A DNA stretch of 64,000 nucleotides from JACPYM01 sp031423495 (GCA_031423495.1 JANPFP010000001.1:51575-115574), one strand, 5' to 3'; counted from the stretch's first letter, positions 23,824 through 32,576 are shown. The notes: a model not told the origin generated them from the letters alone. Made by a program: numbers and translations.

Positions 23824-25305
23824 CTAAAGCCCGTCCGGCAAAATGACGAATTGAAAGGTGCTATCGCGGCTTGGCAGATACGCCGCATCGCCGCCATAAC
23901 GCACAGTGATCCAGTGAATGCCCGCTTTGAAGCGGTTCGTTGAAAACCTCGCCTTGCCATTCGTCAGTGAAAGCGGCGGGCTGATGGGTACACCGTTTTC
24001 CCACAATTGCACTTGGCCGGTTGGCGTGCCGCTGCTGCTTGTCGCGGCATTGACGAAGATTCTGAATTGGATTGCTTGCCCAACCTTGGCTGGATTAGGC
24101 AGCGAATCCAGTCGCGTGTTGGTGGCGTCACGAATGACTGCCGTGCAAGTGTTGGTGAATACGTCAACGTGGCCGAGTGGGCTGCCTGCGATGTTATTTG
24201 CCGTAACCAAATCGGGGCTGCCGTCGCCATTGACATCGCGCGCCGCCAACACCGTCGGCGCGGCTCCGATCACCAGCAGTTCTTTCAGATGAAAGCCGCC
24301 CATGCCATCGCCCGACAGAATTTCTATGGTGTCAGTACTTTCGCGCGCCGCCGCCAGATCAAGCCATCCGTCGCGATTGAAATCGGCGGCCTGCATGTTT
24401 GAAAGCGGAACTGCTACACCGAATATCGTCACGTGACCGTCGTTCCACCACACTTCGATGAAGTTGTGTCCCTGACGCTGAAAGGCATAAGCCAAATCAG
24501 GCCGCCCGTCGCGATTGAAATCGCCAGCGATCAAGGAAACAGGGCGTCCAGCGACGCGGAGACTGTTCGTTACGCTAAAGCCGCCCGCGCCATCTCCCTG
24601 CCAGACTGACACGAAATCAGATTGCACCGTCGCCAGATCAACCTGGCCGTCGCCATTGAAATCAGCCAGCGCGAGCAAGTGCGGAAACGCCGTCTCAACC
24701 AATTTCCACGGGCAAAAGAGATTCACCTCATCGCCCAGCAACACCGCGAGTCCGGTTACCCCATCGGTGATTCCGACGACTAGATCAAGCTTGCCGTCGC
24801 GATTGAAATCAGCCGCCGCGATGGAAAACGCATCGGGCAATCCGAACCAGCGCGAGGCGCTGAAACGTCCGTTGCCTTCACCCGGCCAGACGACGACGCC
24901 GTGCAACACCGTGCCATTGTGATAAAGCGCCGCGAGGTCGGCATGACCGTCGCCGTTGAAATCTCCGCTGACGATTCCATCCGCTTGCGCAAAACCATTG
25001 AAATCGAGCGCGAGCCTCACAGCATTGCTGAAGCTTCCATCCCCCATGCCCATCCATACGGACACAGCATCAACGCTGGTCACTGCAGCGAGATCAGGCT
25101 TGCCGTCGCGATTGAAATCAGCCACCGCCGCCGCGTTCACCTTGCGCGCCGTCAACGCATTCCAGCGGCTGGATACATCGAACGGTAAACTGTCGCAGCC
25201 TGCCGAGGCAGATGACTGTGCGTATGTGACGACACTGATCAGTAGGCAAAGCAAGGTCGTCATTGTGAATATAAGCGCCAATCGGTAAGGGCTTTCATTG
25301 CACAT
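23824..25305 (-). CDS. Secreted FG-GAP/VCBS repeat protein with C-terminal Ig-like domain, 493 aa
   Basis: A signal peptide (ALIFTMTTLLCLLISVVTYA) leads into seven repeats of the type ADFNRDGKPDLA, spread over about residues 55-370. Each holds the calcium-binding loop D-x-N-x-D-G-x-x-D and together they form a beta-propeller, as in integrin-like and VCBS proteins. Residues about 385-490 form a bacterial Ig-like domain (PTGQVQLWENGVP, IHWITVRYGGDAAYLPS). This architecture is abundant in Acidobacteriota and Planctomycetes for surface or secreted proteins; the target is unknown. Start 25305 follows GAGGTAGG. It sits in a minus-strand run and begins 15 nt after the stop of the next upstream gene. 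Confidence 0.9.
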   Translation of the reverse strand: MCNESPYRLALIFTMTTLLCLLISVVTYAQSSASAGCDSLPFDVSSRWNALTARKVNAAAVADFNRDGKPDLAAVTSVDAVSVWMGMGDGSFSNAVRLALDFNGFAQADGIVSGDFNGDGHADLAALYHNGTVLHGVVVWPGEGNGRFSASRWFGLPDAFSIAAADFNRDGKLDLVVGITDGVTGLAVLLGDEVNLFCPWKLVETAFPHLLALADFNGDGQVDLATVQSDFVSVWQGDGAGGFSVTNSLRVAGRPVSLIAGDFNRDGRPDLAYAFQRQGHNFIEVWWNDGHVTIFGVAVPLSNMQAADFNRDGWLDLAAARESTDTIEILSGDGMGGFHLKELLVIGAAPTVLAARDVNGDGSPDLVTANNIAGSPLGHVDVFTNTCTAVIRDATNTRLDSLPNPAKVGQAIQFRIFVNAATSSSGTPTGQVQLWENGVPISPPLSLTNGKARFSTNRFKAGIHWITVRYGGDAAYLPSRDSTFQFVILPDGL

Positions 25306-25319
25306 TGCCTACCTCACTT

Positions 25320-26036
25320 TCATCTGTGGCCTTTCAACAGATAGACCAGAAAAAATCCTTCGATCGCTCCGACCACTGCGCCGGTAACGGCGAGCGTCGC
25401 GGCAATGAACAGGCCGGCTCGCCAACCGACGCCGAGTTGTCCCGTGATTCCAACGCCCATAAAGATCAATGGCATCCCTGCTGCCCAGGCCAACGCATTT
25501 GCAGGCAGCCACCAAACAGCGTGGCTCACGTGGCGGCGCAGCACGCGCCATTGCGGCAGCGCGAGAATTATTCCGAGTGCCGCGCCCATGGCCGCCGCCA
25601 AGCCAAACATCAACGCATCGTTCATCGCTGGCGGAGGGCCGCTCGCACCTGTCGCGCTCAAGTTAATGATCGTACTTGGCAACATTCCCAACATCCATGC
25701 GATGAAGGCTCCCAACGCGGTTGCGCCAATCCAGACGCGCGCCATCAACGTTTCGAGGTATGAGCGCAACACACGCCATTGTGCGTAACCGACGATAACG
25801 CCTTCGGCCACGCCGATCATCACCATCAAGCTGGCTACTGCCAATACGCCCGCAGTGCTACGCGGCTCGCCCATCAGCAACATCACTCCAATGCCGATGG
25901 CTGCCGCCAATCCCAAACCGAACAACTCACCGAGCGCGTTGGCCACTATCCAGCGCCGCCACAAACGCCAATGCCAGTGCGTTGGTGACGGCACGGCAGG
26001 CGTCAACCAATACGGGTTGTTCAGCGTCAGTTTCAT
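25320..26036 (-). CDS. Polytopic membrane protein, 238 aa, hypothetical
   Basis: About seven predicted helices arranged in two similar halves: the phrase YAQWRVLRSY near residue 85 is echoed by LPQWRVLRRH near 160, and each is preceded by a Gly/Ala-rich helix. This suggests an internal duplication with QWRVLR loops on the same side of the membrane. Similar QWxVLR proteins occur in many bacteria without assigned function. Start 26036 overlaps the stop of the upstream gene (ATGA), so translation is coupled. An ATG 18 nt further up is possible but would lengthen the overlap. Confidence 0.75.
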   Translation of the reverse strand: MKLTLNNPYWLTPAVPSPTHWHWRLWRRWIVANALGELFGLGLAAAIGIGVMLLMGEPRSTAGVLAVASLMVMIGVAEGVIVGYAQWRVLRSYLETLMARVWIGATALGAFIAWMLGMLPSTIINLSATGASGPPPAMNDALMFGLAAAMGAALGIILALPQWRVLRRHVSHAVWWLPANALAWAAGMPLIFMGVGITGQLGVGWRAGLFIAATLAVTGAVVGAIEGFFLVYLLKGHR

Positions 26037-26425
26037 ATCACGCCACCTTTCCATTCAGGCGGCGCAGACTGGGCGTGCCGCCCTTCCCACCACCAGCAGA
26101 AAGCGAACAACAGTGCCGGAATCGCCGTGAGGACAATGAGTGGCAGCGCCTCACGGCTGGCGGTTTGAGTGAAGAACAGTGCGCCGCTGACGACGACCAG
26201 CAAGCTGCCTGCCAGTTCCCAACGCAACGCGATGAGCAAGCCCGCCAGCATCAACAGATGCAAACCTTGCAACAGCCACACCGACAGCGGCGGTCGTTGC
26301 GGCGCGTTAAAGAACCATTCGAGATGCTCGACGAAAAATGCGCCCCACAAGAGAAACAACATCACGCTCAAGCCGCGCGCCGTCCAGCGCACGACGGGCA
26401 ATAATTCAAATTGACGAGTTTCCAT
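26033..26425 (-). CDS. Four-helix membrane protein, 130 aa, hypothetical
   Basis: Predicted helices at about 12-32, 48-68, 72-88 and 95-113, with a Trp-rich end (FCWWWEGRH). I cannot assign a family beyond similarity in form to small uncharacterised DoxX-sized membrane proteins. The start follows GGAGGC. It is coupled to the downstream membrane protein through a 4-nt overlap, so the two probably work together. The HhH protein gene lies 29 nt upstream on the same strand. Confidence 0.7.
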   Translation of the reverse strand: METRQFELLPVVRWTARGLSVMLFLLWGAFFVEHLEWFFNAPQRPPLSVWLLQGLHLLMLAGLLIALRWELAGSLLVVVSGALFFTQTASREALPLIVLTAIPALLFAFCWWWEGRHAQSAPPEWKGGVI

Positions 26426-26454
26426 CTCAGCCTCCTTTTTGCAGGGGATTGCGA

Positions 26455-27381
26455 TCAGGTTGCGCTATGCGCTGCCAGCATCTGTTGCGGCATGGGCGCG
26501 GCAGGGCGCGCGGCAGCCTGTTCAAAATAAAACTGCGTACATTCCGACTCGCGCCCGCGCACGATGCGACGGCCTGCCAGCGGGCCGAACTCGGCGGTTA
26601 TGACGGTGCATTGCCGTTCGCCCCCGTAGCCGTTGTAATCGCCATCGTAGTAAATCACGACCCAGTCGCGCGTCTTGCCTGCTTGATGCGCGTGTGCCGT
26701 GTTGGAAAACAGCGCCGTGTAATGCCGCTCGCCGCGCACCGCATGCAAAATCGGCAGCCACGCTTCCTGTTGCGGATTGAAGCGGCGCGGCGCGATTTTC
26801 GTCAGTTCATCTTTGTGAGCTTTGGTGCGGTACTCCTCATCCACACTGAGAATTTCACTCACCGTAGGCGCGGGCATCTGCGAGTCCCCCACAGACCTAC
26901 GCACACGCCCCAGTCGGCTTGCCAACGAATCGCGGATGCCCGCGACACTTTTGCCGCCGAATCCTTTCAGTTCAAACAAGCGTCCGTCGTGCGCAGCGGC
27001 TTCAAGTTCTTCGAGCGAATGAATGTGAAGCTCTTCGTGCAAACGCTCCGCCAGTCGCTTGCCGATGCCTGTCACCGAAGCCAACGCCTCGACCGGATCG
27101 CCCTCGCCGCGCAAACGATCAAGCATAGGCAGTCGCCCTGTCTTCACCATTTGATGCAACGAACGCGAAAGGCTCTCGCCAATGCCGGGCAGTTCGCGCA
27201 AGCCAGGGAGACCTTTCTCTTTCACCAATTCATCCAGCGGGCGCGGCCAGTTCAGCACGGTCAGCGCGGCGCGGCGATAGGCTTCGACGCGAAAGCGATT
27301 GGCCTGTTGGGCTTCGAGTACGTCGGCGACTTCGGCCAGCCGCGCGGCAATTTCAGTGTTGATGCGATGAAGCTCAGACAT
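26455..27381 (-). CDS. Helix-hairpin-helix DNA-binding protein related to PolX N-terminus, 308 aa
   Basis: Residues 1-75 resemble the 8-kDa DNA-binding domain of family X DNA polymerases (NTEIAARLAEVADVLEAQ, RFRVEAYRRAA). HhH motifs follow near 62-80 (LPGIGESLSRSL), 102-118 (VTGIGKRLAERL) and 137-152 (LKGFGGKSVAGI). The palm/nucleotidyltransferase motifs and the PHP domain of bacterial PolX are missing. The C-terminal third (about 195-290) is a separate conserved-looking domain with WVVIYYDGDYNGYG and RQCTVITAEFGPLAGRRIVRG. So it is not a polymerase; a role in DNA repair or protection is plausible but inferred. The start is supported by its match to the family N-terminus; the ribosome site is weak. 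First gene of the 27381-23316 run. Confidence 0.85.
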   Translation of the reverse strand: MSELHRINTEIAARLAEVADVLEAQQANRFRVEAYRRAALTVLNWPRPLDELVKEKGLPGLRELPGIGESLSRSLHQMVKTGRLPMLDRLRGEGDPVEALASVTGIGKRLAERLHEELHIHSLEELEAAAHDGRLFELKGFGGKSVAGIRDSLASRLGRVRRSVGDSQMPAPTVSEILSVDEEYRTKAHKDELTKIAPRRFNPQQEAWLPILHAVRGERHYTALFSNTAHAHQAGKTRDWVVIYYDGDYNGYGGERQCTVITAEFGPLAGRRIVRGRESECTQFYFEQAAARPAAPMPQQMLAAHSAT

Positions 27382-27455
27382 ACGCTTGTTCCTCGCTTAA
27401 CGTTTGCTATCCCGTGCGACCACAATCGGCTTTGATGGCGGAGCTGGGCGCGCAC

Positions 27456-27896
27456 TCAGCCAAACCTTGACGGGATTGCTGTGGCCCCGTCCTGCACCCG
27501 CACCCAGATCAGGTAATAGCCCTCGTTGATCGAAAGCGGCGCGACGCCTTCCAATCGCTCAGGGCTGGCGGACGTGAGATGAATCTCGCCTGCGTATTCA
27601 CACAGCGGTGGTGGCAATTGCGGCGTATCCGTAAAGATGCGCAAGCTCACGCGATTCTTAGCCAGCGCCGATGAAAAATTTTTACCGAGCAGCGTGACCT
27701 TTTTGCCCGGACGCAAATGCGGCTCGCCATTCGCGCCGACGGGTTGCACGCTCAGAATTTCAGGCGCAGCCGATTCATTGGGCGGCTTGACCGACTGACC
27801 GTGGACAATGGCAGTTGACCAGCCCAACGCCAGGCAGCCCAACGCCAGACAAGTCAGCGCACTGGTTGTCAGCATGATTTTTCTCGTGTTGTTCAT
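27456..27896 (-). CDS. Secreted protein with IPT/TIG-like domain, 146 aa
   Basis: A signal peptide (ALTCLALGCLALGWSTAIVHG, residues about 12-33) precedes one domain that starts PEILSVQPVGANGEPHLRPG and continues KKVTLLGKNFSSALAKN, the typical opening of an IPT/TIG immunoglobulin-like fold. The whole mature protein is little more than this domain. It is probably periplasmic or surface-bound, with an unknown partner. Start 27896 follows AAGGAGG; a long open frame upstream is not coding. A sigma-54-type promoter lies 37 nt upstream, so it belongs to the common regulon although it is next to the HhH gene run. Confidence 0.75.
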   Translation of the reverse strand: MNNTRKIMLTTSALTCLALGCLALGWSTAIVHGQSVKPPNESAAPEILSVQPVGANGEPHLRPGKKVTLLGKNFSSALAKNRVSLRIFTDTPQLPPPLCEYAGEIHLTSASPERLEGVAPLSINEGYYLIWVRVQDGATAIPSRFG

Positions 27897-27932
27897 AAGT
27901 CCTCCTTTTTGAGAATCAAACAAACAAGGTAC

Positions 27933-27948
27933 TGCAACTGTCAGACCA
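27933..27948 (-). promoter_or_regulatory. Sigma-54-type promoter for the 27896 gene
   Basis: Minus strand TGGTCTGACAGTTGCA with GG-N10-GC and TTGC, 37 nt before the start. Confidence 0.62.
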
Positions 27949-28026
27949 TTGCGTTTGGTGGTGATAAAGCTGAATTTTTCGCAGTAGATGAAAGGCGATT
28001 GATGGATTTCGCGCGGCTTGAATGGC

Positions 28027-28069
28027 AAGACCCAACGGGACGCCAAGATGCGGCTCTCCGTTGGGTCTT
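28027..28069 (-). terminator. Hairpin between the 28115 and 27896 genes
   Basis: AAGACCCAACGG / CCGTTGGGTCTT, a perfect 12-bp stem with a 19-nt loop, 46 nt after the stop of the 28528-28115 gene. There is no clear T run, so termination is plausible but not certain. Confidence 0.45.
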
Positions 28070-28114
28070 AGTGGACACTGCCTTGAATGCAGGTCGCTGG
28101 GTAGGAAGCAAAAC

Positions 28115-28528
28115 TCAGTGATGATGCTGTTGATAGTTGATGAGATGGCCTTCGGCGTCACCGACGAATTGAATCTCTCTCACGATCGGAGTCGCGATAC
28201 CAAACCCAGCGCCGTGATAGCTGATCTTAAACGCAGCCGCTTTGTCACGCGCGACCGGCTCGCAATGAAAGGTCGTCACGAGTTTGCCGCGTACGCCTTT
28301 ATCGTAGGTGTAAACGAAGAAGCATGGCTTGCCCTGTTCCATCAACGCGCCGTCATGCACGATAAGGTAATCACCACTTAACAAGGCTCCATGCAAAGCC
28401 ACTGTGCGTTCAAAACGCACTACGACTTGCTGTTTCTCTTCGATCACCGGGTTGGCGAAAGCAGCCGTCGCAACTCCGAATGAACAAACCAACGCAACTG
28501 ACATCAGAAATTTAGAAAAGCTATTCAT
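28115..28528 (-). CDS. Secreted hypothetical protein, 137 aa
   Basis: A clear signal peptide (FLMSVALVCSFGVATAAFA, cleavage near residue 25) and a mature domain of about 110 residues rich in beta strands: VVVRFERTVALHGALLSGDYLIVHDG. Two cysteines (GKPCFFVY, TTFHCEPV) may form a disulfide. The C-terminus ends in QQHHH, a possible metal ligand. Related short exported proteins occur in Acidobacteriota, but no function is known to me. Start 28528 has AAAGGAGGT. A sigma-54-type site lies 118 nt upstream, back to back with the promoter of the 28850 gene. Confidence 0.78.
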   Translation of the reverse strand: MNSFSKFLMSVALVCSFGVATAAFANPVIEEKQQVVVRFERTVALHGALLSGDYLIVHDGALMEQGKPCFFVYTYDKGVRGKLVTTFHCEPVARDKAAAFKISYHGAGFGIATPIVREIQFVGDAEGHLINYQQHHH

Positions 28529-28645
28529 AACGATACCTCCTTTACGTTTTGGACGCGCACCGGAAGGCCTCTAACGAGGTCGTAATGATGCGAAAGAAAA
28601 GTCTCTTTCTGTTTTGCGCTCCGATGTCGCGTCCGTCTTGCTTGC

Positions 28646-28661
28646 TGCAAATAACACGCCA
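28646..28661 (-). promoter_or_regulatory. Sigma-54-type promoter for the 28528 gene
   Basis: Minus strand TGGCGTGTTATTTGCA with GG-N10-GC and TTGC. The 118-nt distance to the start is long but within the usual range. Confidence 0.55.
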
Positions 28662-28768
28662 ACAAAAATCAGCCTGCCTTTGAGGAATCTCGCGCAAGCC
28701 GCGCGTCAATTTGCGCTAAATTCGGTAAGGCTGCGCAGTTCAAAGCGGCGATTCACTCACAATGCACG

Positions 28769-28784
28769 CGGCATCACGATTGCA
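28769..28784 (+). promoter_or_regulatory. Sigma-54-type promoter for the 28850 gene pair
   Basis: CGGCATCACGATTGCA with GG-N10-GC and TTGC, 66 nt before the ATG. Confidence 0.66.
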
Positions 28785-28849
28785 CTGCTGAACTGGTGAA
28801 GCGCTGATTAGCGGCGAATTTCGTTTATCACTAGAGGAGTAAAAACAAT

Positions 28850-29179
28850 ATGACCGCAACCGCCCCGACTAAAGAATCAACTGGCATTTTGGAAAAGAGC
28901 TTGCACGTAGGCGAACGAGTCGCCCAAGCCGTAATCCAAACCGAACGTGTCAAAGACCAACTTACGCACGCGGTAGAAGACTTGAAAGTAGACGTGAAGG
29001 CCGAAGCCCAGCGCGCGATCAAACGCACGCGCCGCGTGGCAGAAGACTTGACCGAAGACACCGCCTATCGCATCAAGCACGATCCGTTCCGCGCCGTGGC
29101 TTGTACGTTCGGTGCGGGCTTCGCGCTGGGCGCGTTAGCGAGTTGGGCCGTAACGCGACGCCAAAAGGAATGCGTATGA
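28850..29179 (+). CDS. YqjD/ElaB (DUF883)-like membrane-anchored helical protein, 109 aa
   Basis: A long amphipathic, probably coiled-coil region (about residues 10-75, alternating acidic and basic residues, KVDVKAEAQRAIKRTRR) is followed by a C-terminal membrane helix (CTFGAGFALGALASWAVT) and a short basic tail. This is the layout of YqjD/ElaB-type proteins, which are inner-membrane proteins bound to ribosomes in stationary phase in E. coli; sequence identity to them is not obvious, so the comparison is structural. It starts after AGAGGAG and overlaps the next tiny gene by 4 nt. Its sigma-54-type promoter suggests expression with the stress genes. Confidence 0.72.
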   Translation: MTATAPTKESTGILEKSLHVGERVAQAVIQTERVKDQLTHAVEDLKVDVKAEAQRAIKRTRRVAEDLTEDTAYRIKHDPFRAVACTFGAGFALGALASWAVTRRQKECV

Positions 29180-29283
29180 GAAACAACTTCATCAAAAAAG
29201 AACACGCGCATTGGTGGATGATCGCCGTCGCGATTGTGTTCGGCATCGTCGTTTTCTTTGCCTATCACCTACACGCCTACTAA
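29176..29283 (+). CDS. Single-helix membrane miniprotein, 35 aa
   Basis: MRNNFIKKEHAHWWMIAVAI and onward: a basic, His/Trp-containing N-terminus, then one membrane helix (about residues 14-31) and the end FAYHLHAY. The start overlaps the stop of the upstream gene (ATGA) and AAAGGA precedes it, so translation is coupled. Its size and shape resemble regulatory or assembly miniproteins. I know no homolog. It is too short for most gene finders. The overlap and the codon pattern are the reasons to accept it. Confidence 0.6.
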   Translation: MRNNFIKKEHAHWWMIAVAIVFGIVVFFAYHLHAY

Positions 29284-29411
29284 CTCATTCATAGTGATGA
29301 GGCCTCGGCCATTTTCTAAACTCTGTGTCGGCTCCGTCTCGGCCCTCATAGCCGGGAACCATCCTTTGTGAGTGATGGTGAAATTTCCGCATCACATTCA
29401 ACCAACCCGCC

Positions 29412-29427
29412 GGGAACGATACTTGCT
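29412..29427 (+). promoter_or_regulatory. Sigma-54-type promoter for the GCS2-CBS gene
   Basis: GGGAACGATACTTGCT with GG-N10-GC and TTGC, 52 nt before the ATG at 29479. Confidence 0.6.
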
Positions 29428-29478
29428 GCGGCATTTTACGTAGTTACATTTCATCAAAAATAAATCACGAGGATAAAG

Positions 29479-31386
29479 ATGGGCGAGCATAACATTTCTT
29501 CCATGCACGACCTGCAACAATCACAGCAGTTCATGCATGCCTTACTCAACGATCTGACTGCGTTAGAGCGAATGATTGAAAGCGGACGTATCGAAACCGG
29601 TGTGCGTCGCATAGGCGCTGAACAGGAGATGTTTCTGGTGGATGCCGGAATGCGCCCTGCCTCAGTCGCGCCGCAGGTATTGGATGCGTTGAATGAGCCG
29701 CGCCTGACGACTGAAATTGGACGCTTTAACCTCGAAGCCAATTTATCACCGCAACTATTTGCTGGCGGATGTTTGCGCGCGATGGAACAAGAGTTGATTG
29801 AATTGGTCGCCTTGGCGCGTCGCGGCGCAGCAATGCAACAAGCTGACATTGTGTTGACCGGCATCTTGCCAACGATTCGACAGTCTGATCTGGCAATCGA
29901 AAACCTCTCGCCTGGCCCGCGATACGAGGAACTGAATCAAGTGTTGCAACGATTGCGGGGCAATCATTTTAATTTACACATCAAAGGGCTAGACGAATTG
30001 CAACTCACGCACGATAACGTCTTGCTCGAAGCCTGTTGCACGAGCTTCCAGGTGCATTTGCAAGTAGGCCCCTCGGAATTCGCACAGCTTTATAATTTGG
30101 CACAGGTCATCACTGCGCCGGTGTTGGCCGCTGCCGCCAATGCGCCATTACTGATGGGGCATCGGCTTTGGCACGAGACACGGATCCCGCTGTTTCAAAA
30201 CGCGGTGGATGAACGCTCTGACGCGCGGCAGTTACGCTCACATCCGCCGCGCGTCAGTTTTGGCGAAAGCTGGGTCAAGGATTCAGTACTCGAAATTTTC
30301 CGCGAAGAAATCGCACGCTTTCGCGTCGTGCTGACCAAACACATAGAAGAAGACGCACTAGCGGTTTTAGCGTCAGGCACCTTGCCTGAATTGACGGCGC
30401 TCCGTTTGCATAACGGTACGGTTTGGCGCTGGAACCGCCCTTGTTATGGCGTGGCTGGTGGCATCGCGCATTTGCGCATCGAAAACCGTGTCATTCCTGC
30501 GGGGCCTTCCATCATTGATGAAATGGCGAATGCGGTATTCTTTCTGGGCCTGATGACGGCCTTGCCGGAAGAGTATGGGGATGTCACGCGCCGACTAAGT
30601 TTTGATGAAGCCAAAGAAAATTTCTTCGCTGCTGCGCGACACGGCTTAAAAGCACAACTCAACTGGATCGGCGGGCAAAGCCGGCCTGCTGCAAACTTGA
30701 TTCTCGAACATCTTTTGCCGCTGGCGCGCGCCGGATTGAAATCAGTCAACATCCCAAGCGCCGACATTGACCGCTATCTGGGCGTGTTGGAAGAACGCGT
30801 TATCCGTGACCAAAACGGAGCGCAATGGACGTTGCGCTCGCTCAGCGCGCTCGGCCAACAAGGCACGCGTGAACAAAGACTCGCGGCAATAACCTCTGCG
30901 ATGGTGCGCAATCAACGCAACGACAAGCCAGTCTGTGAGTGGGAACTTGCTCAGTTGGATGGCGCGCTTAAGTGGAAACACAACTACCAAACAGTTGGTC
31001 AGTTTATGTCTACCGATCTTTTCACCGTGCGGCCTGATGACTTGGTTGATTTGGCTGCGTGCGTGATGGATTGGCGGCACGTACGCCACGTTCCCGTCGA
31101 AGACGATGAAGGCCGTCTCGTTGGCCTTGTCTCGCATCGTGAACTGCTGAAATTAGTCGCACAAGGGACTGCTCGCAATGCTCAAGTTACCGTCAGCGAG
31201 GTGATGAAGCCGCAGCCATTCACCGTCACGCCGCAAACAGCTACGCTCGACGCCATCGCGATAATGCGGCAACAAGGCATAGGCTGCCTGCCTGTGGTAG
31301 AAAACGGCAAACTCGTAGGATTAATCACTGCGCACGATTTTCTGCGGCTTTCAGCCGAGATATTGGAAGCAGAGTTAAAGTCATAA
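29479..31386 (+). CDS. Glutamate-cysteine ligase family 2 (GCS2) enzyme fused to two CBS domains, 635 aa
   Basis: Residues about 35-400 match the ATP-dependent GCS2 family (PF04107), with GAEQEMFLVD near 46 and GRFNLEANLSP near 81 as the substrate and metal-binding strands. The C-terminus has a CBS pair from about 508 to 630 (TVGQFMSTDLFTVRPDD; TVSEVMKPQPFTVTPQ), which in other proteins bind AMP, ATP or SAM and adjust activity to energy state. The family forms gamma-glutamyl or related amide bonds; glutathione synthesis is only one option. Start follows CGAGGA. A sigma-54-type promoter precedes it. An AstE-like deacylase gene converges 20 nt downstream and may act on the product. Confidence 0.87.
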   Translation: MGEHNISSMHDLQQSQQFMHALLNDLTALERMIESGRIETGVRRIGAEQEMFLVDAGMRPASVAPQVLDALNEPRLTTEIGRFNLEANLSPQLFAGGCLRAMEQELIELVALARRGAAMQQADIVLTGILPTIRQSDLAIENLSPGPRYEELNQVLQRLRGNHFNLHIKGLDELQLTHDNVLLEACCTSFQVHLQVGPSEFAQLYNLAQVITAPVLAAAANAPLLMGHRLWHETRIPLFQNAVDERSDARQLRSHPPRVSFGESWVKDSVLEIFREEIARFRVVLTKHIEEDALAVLASGTLPELTALRLHNGTVWRWNRPCYGVAGGIAHLRIENRVIPAGPSIIDEMANAVFFLGLMTALPEEYGDVTRRLSFDEAKENFFAAARHGLKAQLNWIGGQSRPAANLILEHLLPLARAGLKSVNIPSADIDRYLGVLEERVIRDQNGAQWTLRSLSALGQQGTREQRLAAITSAMVRNQRNDKPVCEWELAQLDGALKWKHNYQTVGQFMSTDLFTVRPDDLVDLAACVMDWRHVRHVPVEDDEGRLVGLVSHRELLKLVAQGTARNAQVTVSEVMKPQPFTVTPQTATLDAIAIMRQQGIGCLPVVENGKLVGLITAHDFLRLSAEILEAELKS

Positions 31387-31406
31387 GTAATTTTCAGCAA
31401 ATGGCT

Positions 31407-32576
31407 TTAGTTGTTCTGCCGACGCCTTATCACGACCAGCTTGCCGCCAATCTTGGCATGCTTGCGATAGCCGAGCAGGTGACAAATTTCGATGACAAAC
31501 CAACGAGCAATGCGCGTGTCAATCACCAGTGAGTTTTCATCCTCCATCACACGGCTTACGCCAGGCCACCATGCAAGAGTTCGATCTATGCCGAATTTTC
31601 GTAACCAAGCCGCCAGTTTCAACCACAACGGCTTAACGGGGCGAATCAGAAAGAAACCGTCTTCACCCTGTGCCTGATAGAGCGGCATAAAAAGCCAGCT
31701 CCGCTCAGGCGCGCGCACTTCGCCTTTGCGTTCGGTTGCAAGCAGAATGCCGCGCTCCACTTCCTGAAAATTGACGTAACCCGGTTTCATCACGAATTCA
31801 TCCTCAGGTTTGATCGCATGGCGATAACGAACTTCAAAAAACGACGGTAAGCTGCGCCGTGCTTCTATCAGGGTACGACATTGGGCGCGCCAGTGAGGCA
31901 CTGCTTGACGTGGCAAACAGCCCGCCGTCACCAGCGTAATCCAGATAGCGGCTTCATGATTTTTCAATGCCGAAGCCGAATGGTGCTGCCCGGCCTCAAA
32001 ACCGAGCGCGGCGTGACCAAGGTCGTTTATGTAATTGAGCAGCGTACCTTCAATGCTTTCTTCCAGACCGAGAATAATAGGTGTGCCGAGTGCTTGTGCG
32101 AACCGGCGATTCGCCAGGGTGTCGCTGATCAAACCAAAGGGCGAACCAGCCGACGAGGTCGTATGCAAATCAAGAAAGATGGCTTGGCTGAATTTGCCAG
32201 CTAACTGAGCTTCGATTACCGCCAGCAATTCGTGCTGTTCTTTACTCTCAGCGGTTTCGATTTCTCCTAAAATGCCTTCCTTGAGTTGATAAACTCGGCT
32301 TGGCACCCACATACGATTTAAGTCGAAATCAATAAATCGCTGGCCCCGATACAATGCTGCCACGTTGCCGGCAAGGGCGACGAGTTTGCCGTTGAAAGGC
32401 GGATGATGCTGTTGCATATGACGCAATACGTTTTGCAACGCCAGCACGCCGGCTGGTTCGTTGCCATGCATGCCGCCTGTGCAAACTACCAATGGCCCAA
32501 AAACTGTGCCGCCATAACTTCCCAAGCGCCGTTGGAACTGAGCCTCGATCTCTTTGCTTTCTCTCACAGCTAACAT
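31407..32576 (-). CDS. Succinylglutamate desuccinylase/aspartoacylase family zinc hydrolase, 389 aa
   Basis: A zinc-dependent carboxypeptidase-fold deacylase (AstE/AspA, M14-like). Likely zinc ligands are H37 and E40 in GGMHGNEPAG and H138 in FLDLHTTSSAG; the substrate-binding Arg is in DFDLNRMW near 88. The C-terminal part (about 290-380) is longer than in AstE and includes FEVRYRHAI and GYVNFQEV. The substrate is probably an N-acyl or gamma-glutamyl amino acid. Start 32576 lies at the natural N-terminus; GAGAGGTGG is about 14 nt upstream. Its sigma-54-type promoter is back to back with that of the pentaheme cytochrome gene, and its 3-prime end meets the GCS2-CBS gene. Confidence 0.85.
   Translation of the reverse strand: MLAVRESKEIEAQFQRRLGSYGGTVFGPLVVCTGGMHGNEPAGVLALQNVLRHMQQHHPPFNGKLVALAGNVAALYRGQRFIDFDLNRMWVPSRVYQLKEGILGEIETAESKEQHELLAVIEAQLAGKFSQAIFLDLHTTSSAGSPFGLISDTLANRRFAQALGTPIILGLEESIEGTLLNYINDLGHAALGFEAGQHHSASALKNHEAAIWITLVTAGCLPRQAVPHWRAQCRTLIEARRSLPSFFEVRYRHAIKPEDEFVMKPGYVNFQEVERGILLATERKGEVRAPERSWLFMPLYQAQGEDGFFLIRPVKPLWLKLAAWLRKFGIDRTLAWWPGVSRVMEDENSLVIDTRIARWFVIEICHLLGYRKHAKIGGKLVVIRRRQNN

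Noticed and set aside
26455..27381. Functional DNA polymerase X
   Set aside because: No nucleotidyltransferase motif or catalytic Asp triad and no PHP domain are present.
26338..27435. 365-codon open frame antisense to the HhH protein
   Set aside because: Covers a real gene in antisense, has no motif, and begins within a membrane protein gene on the other strand.
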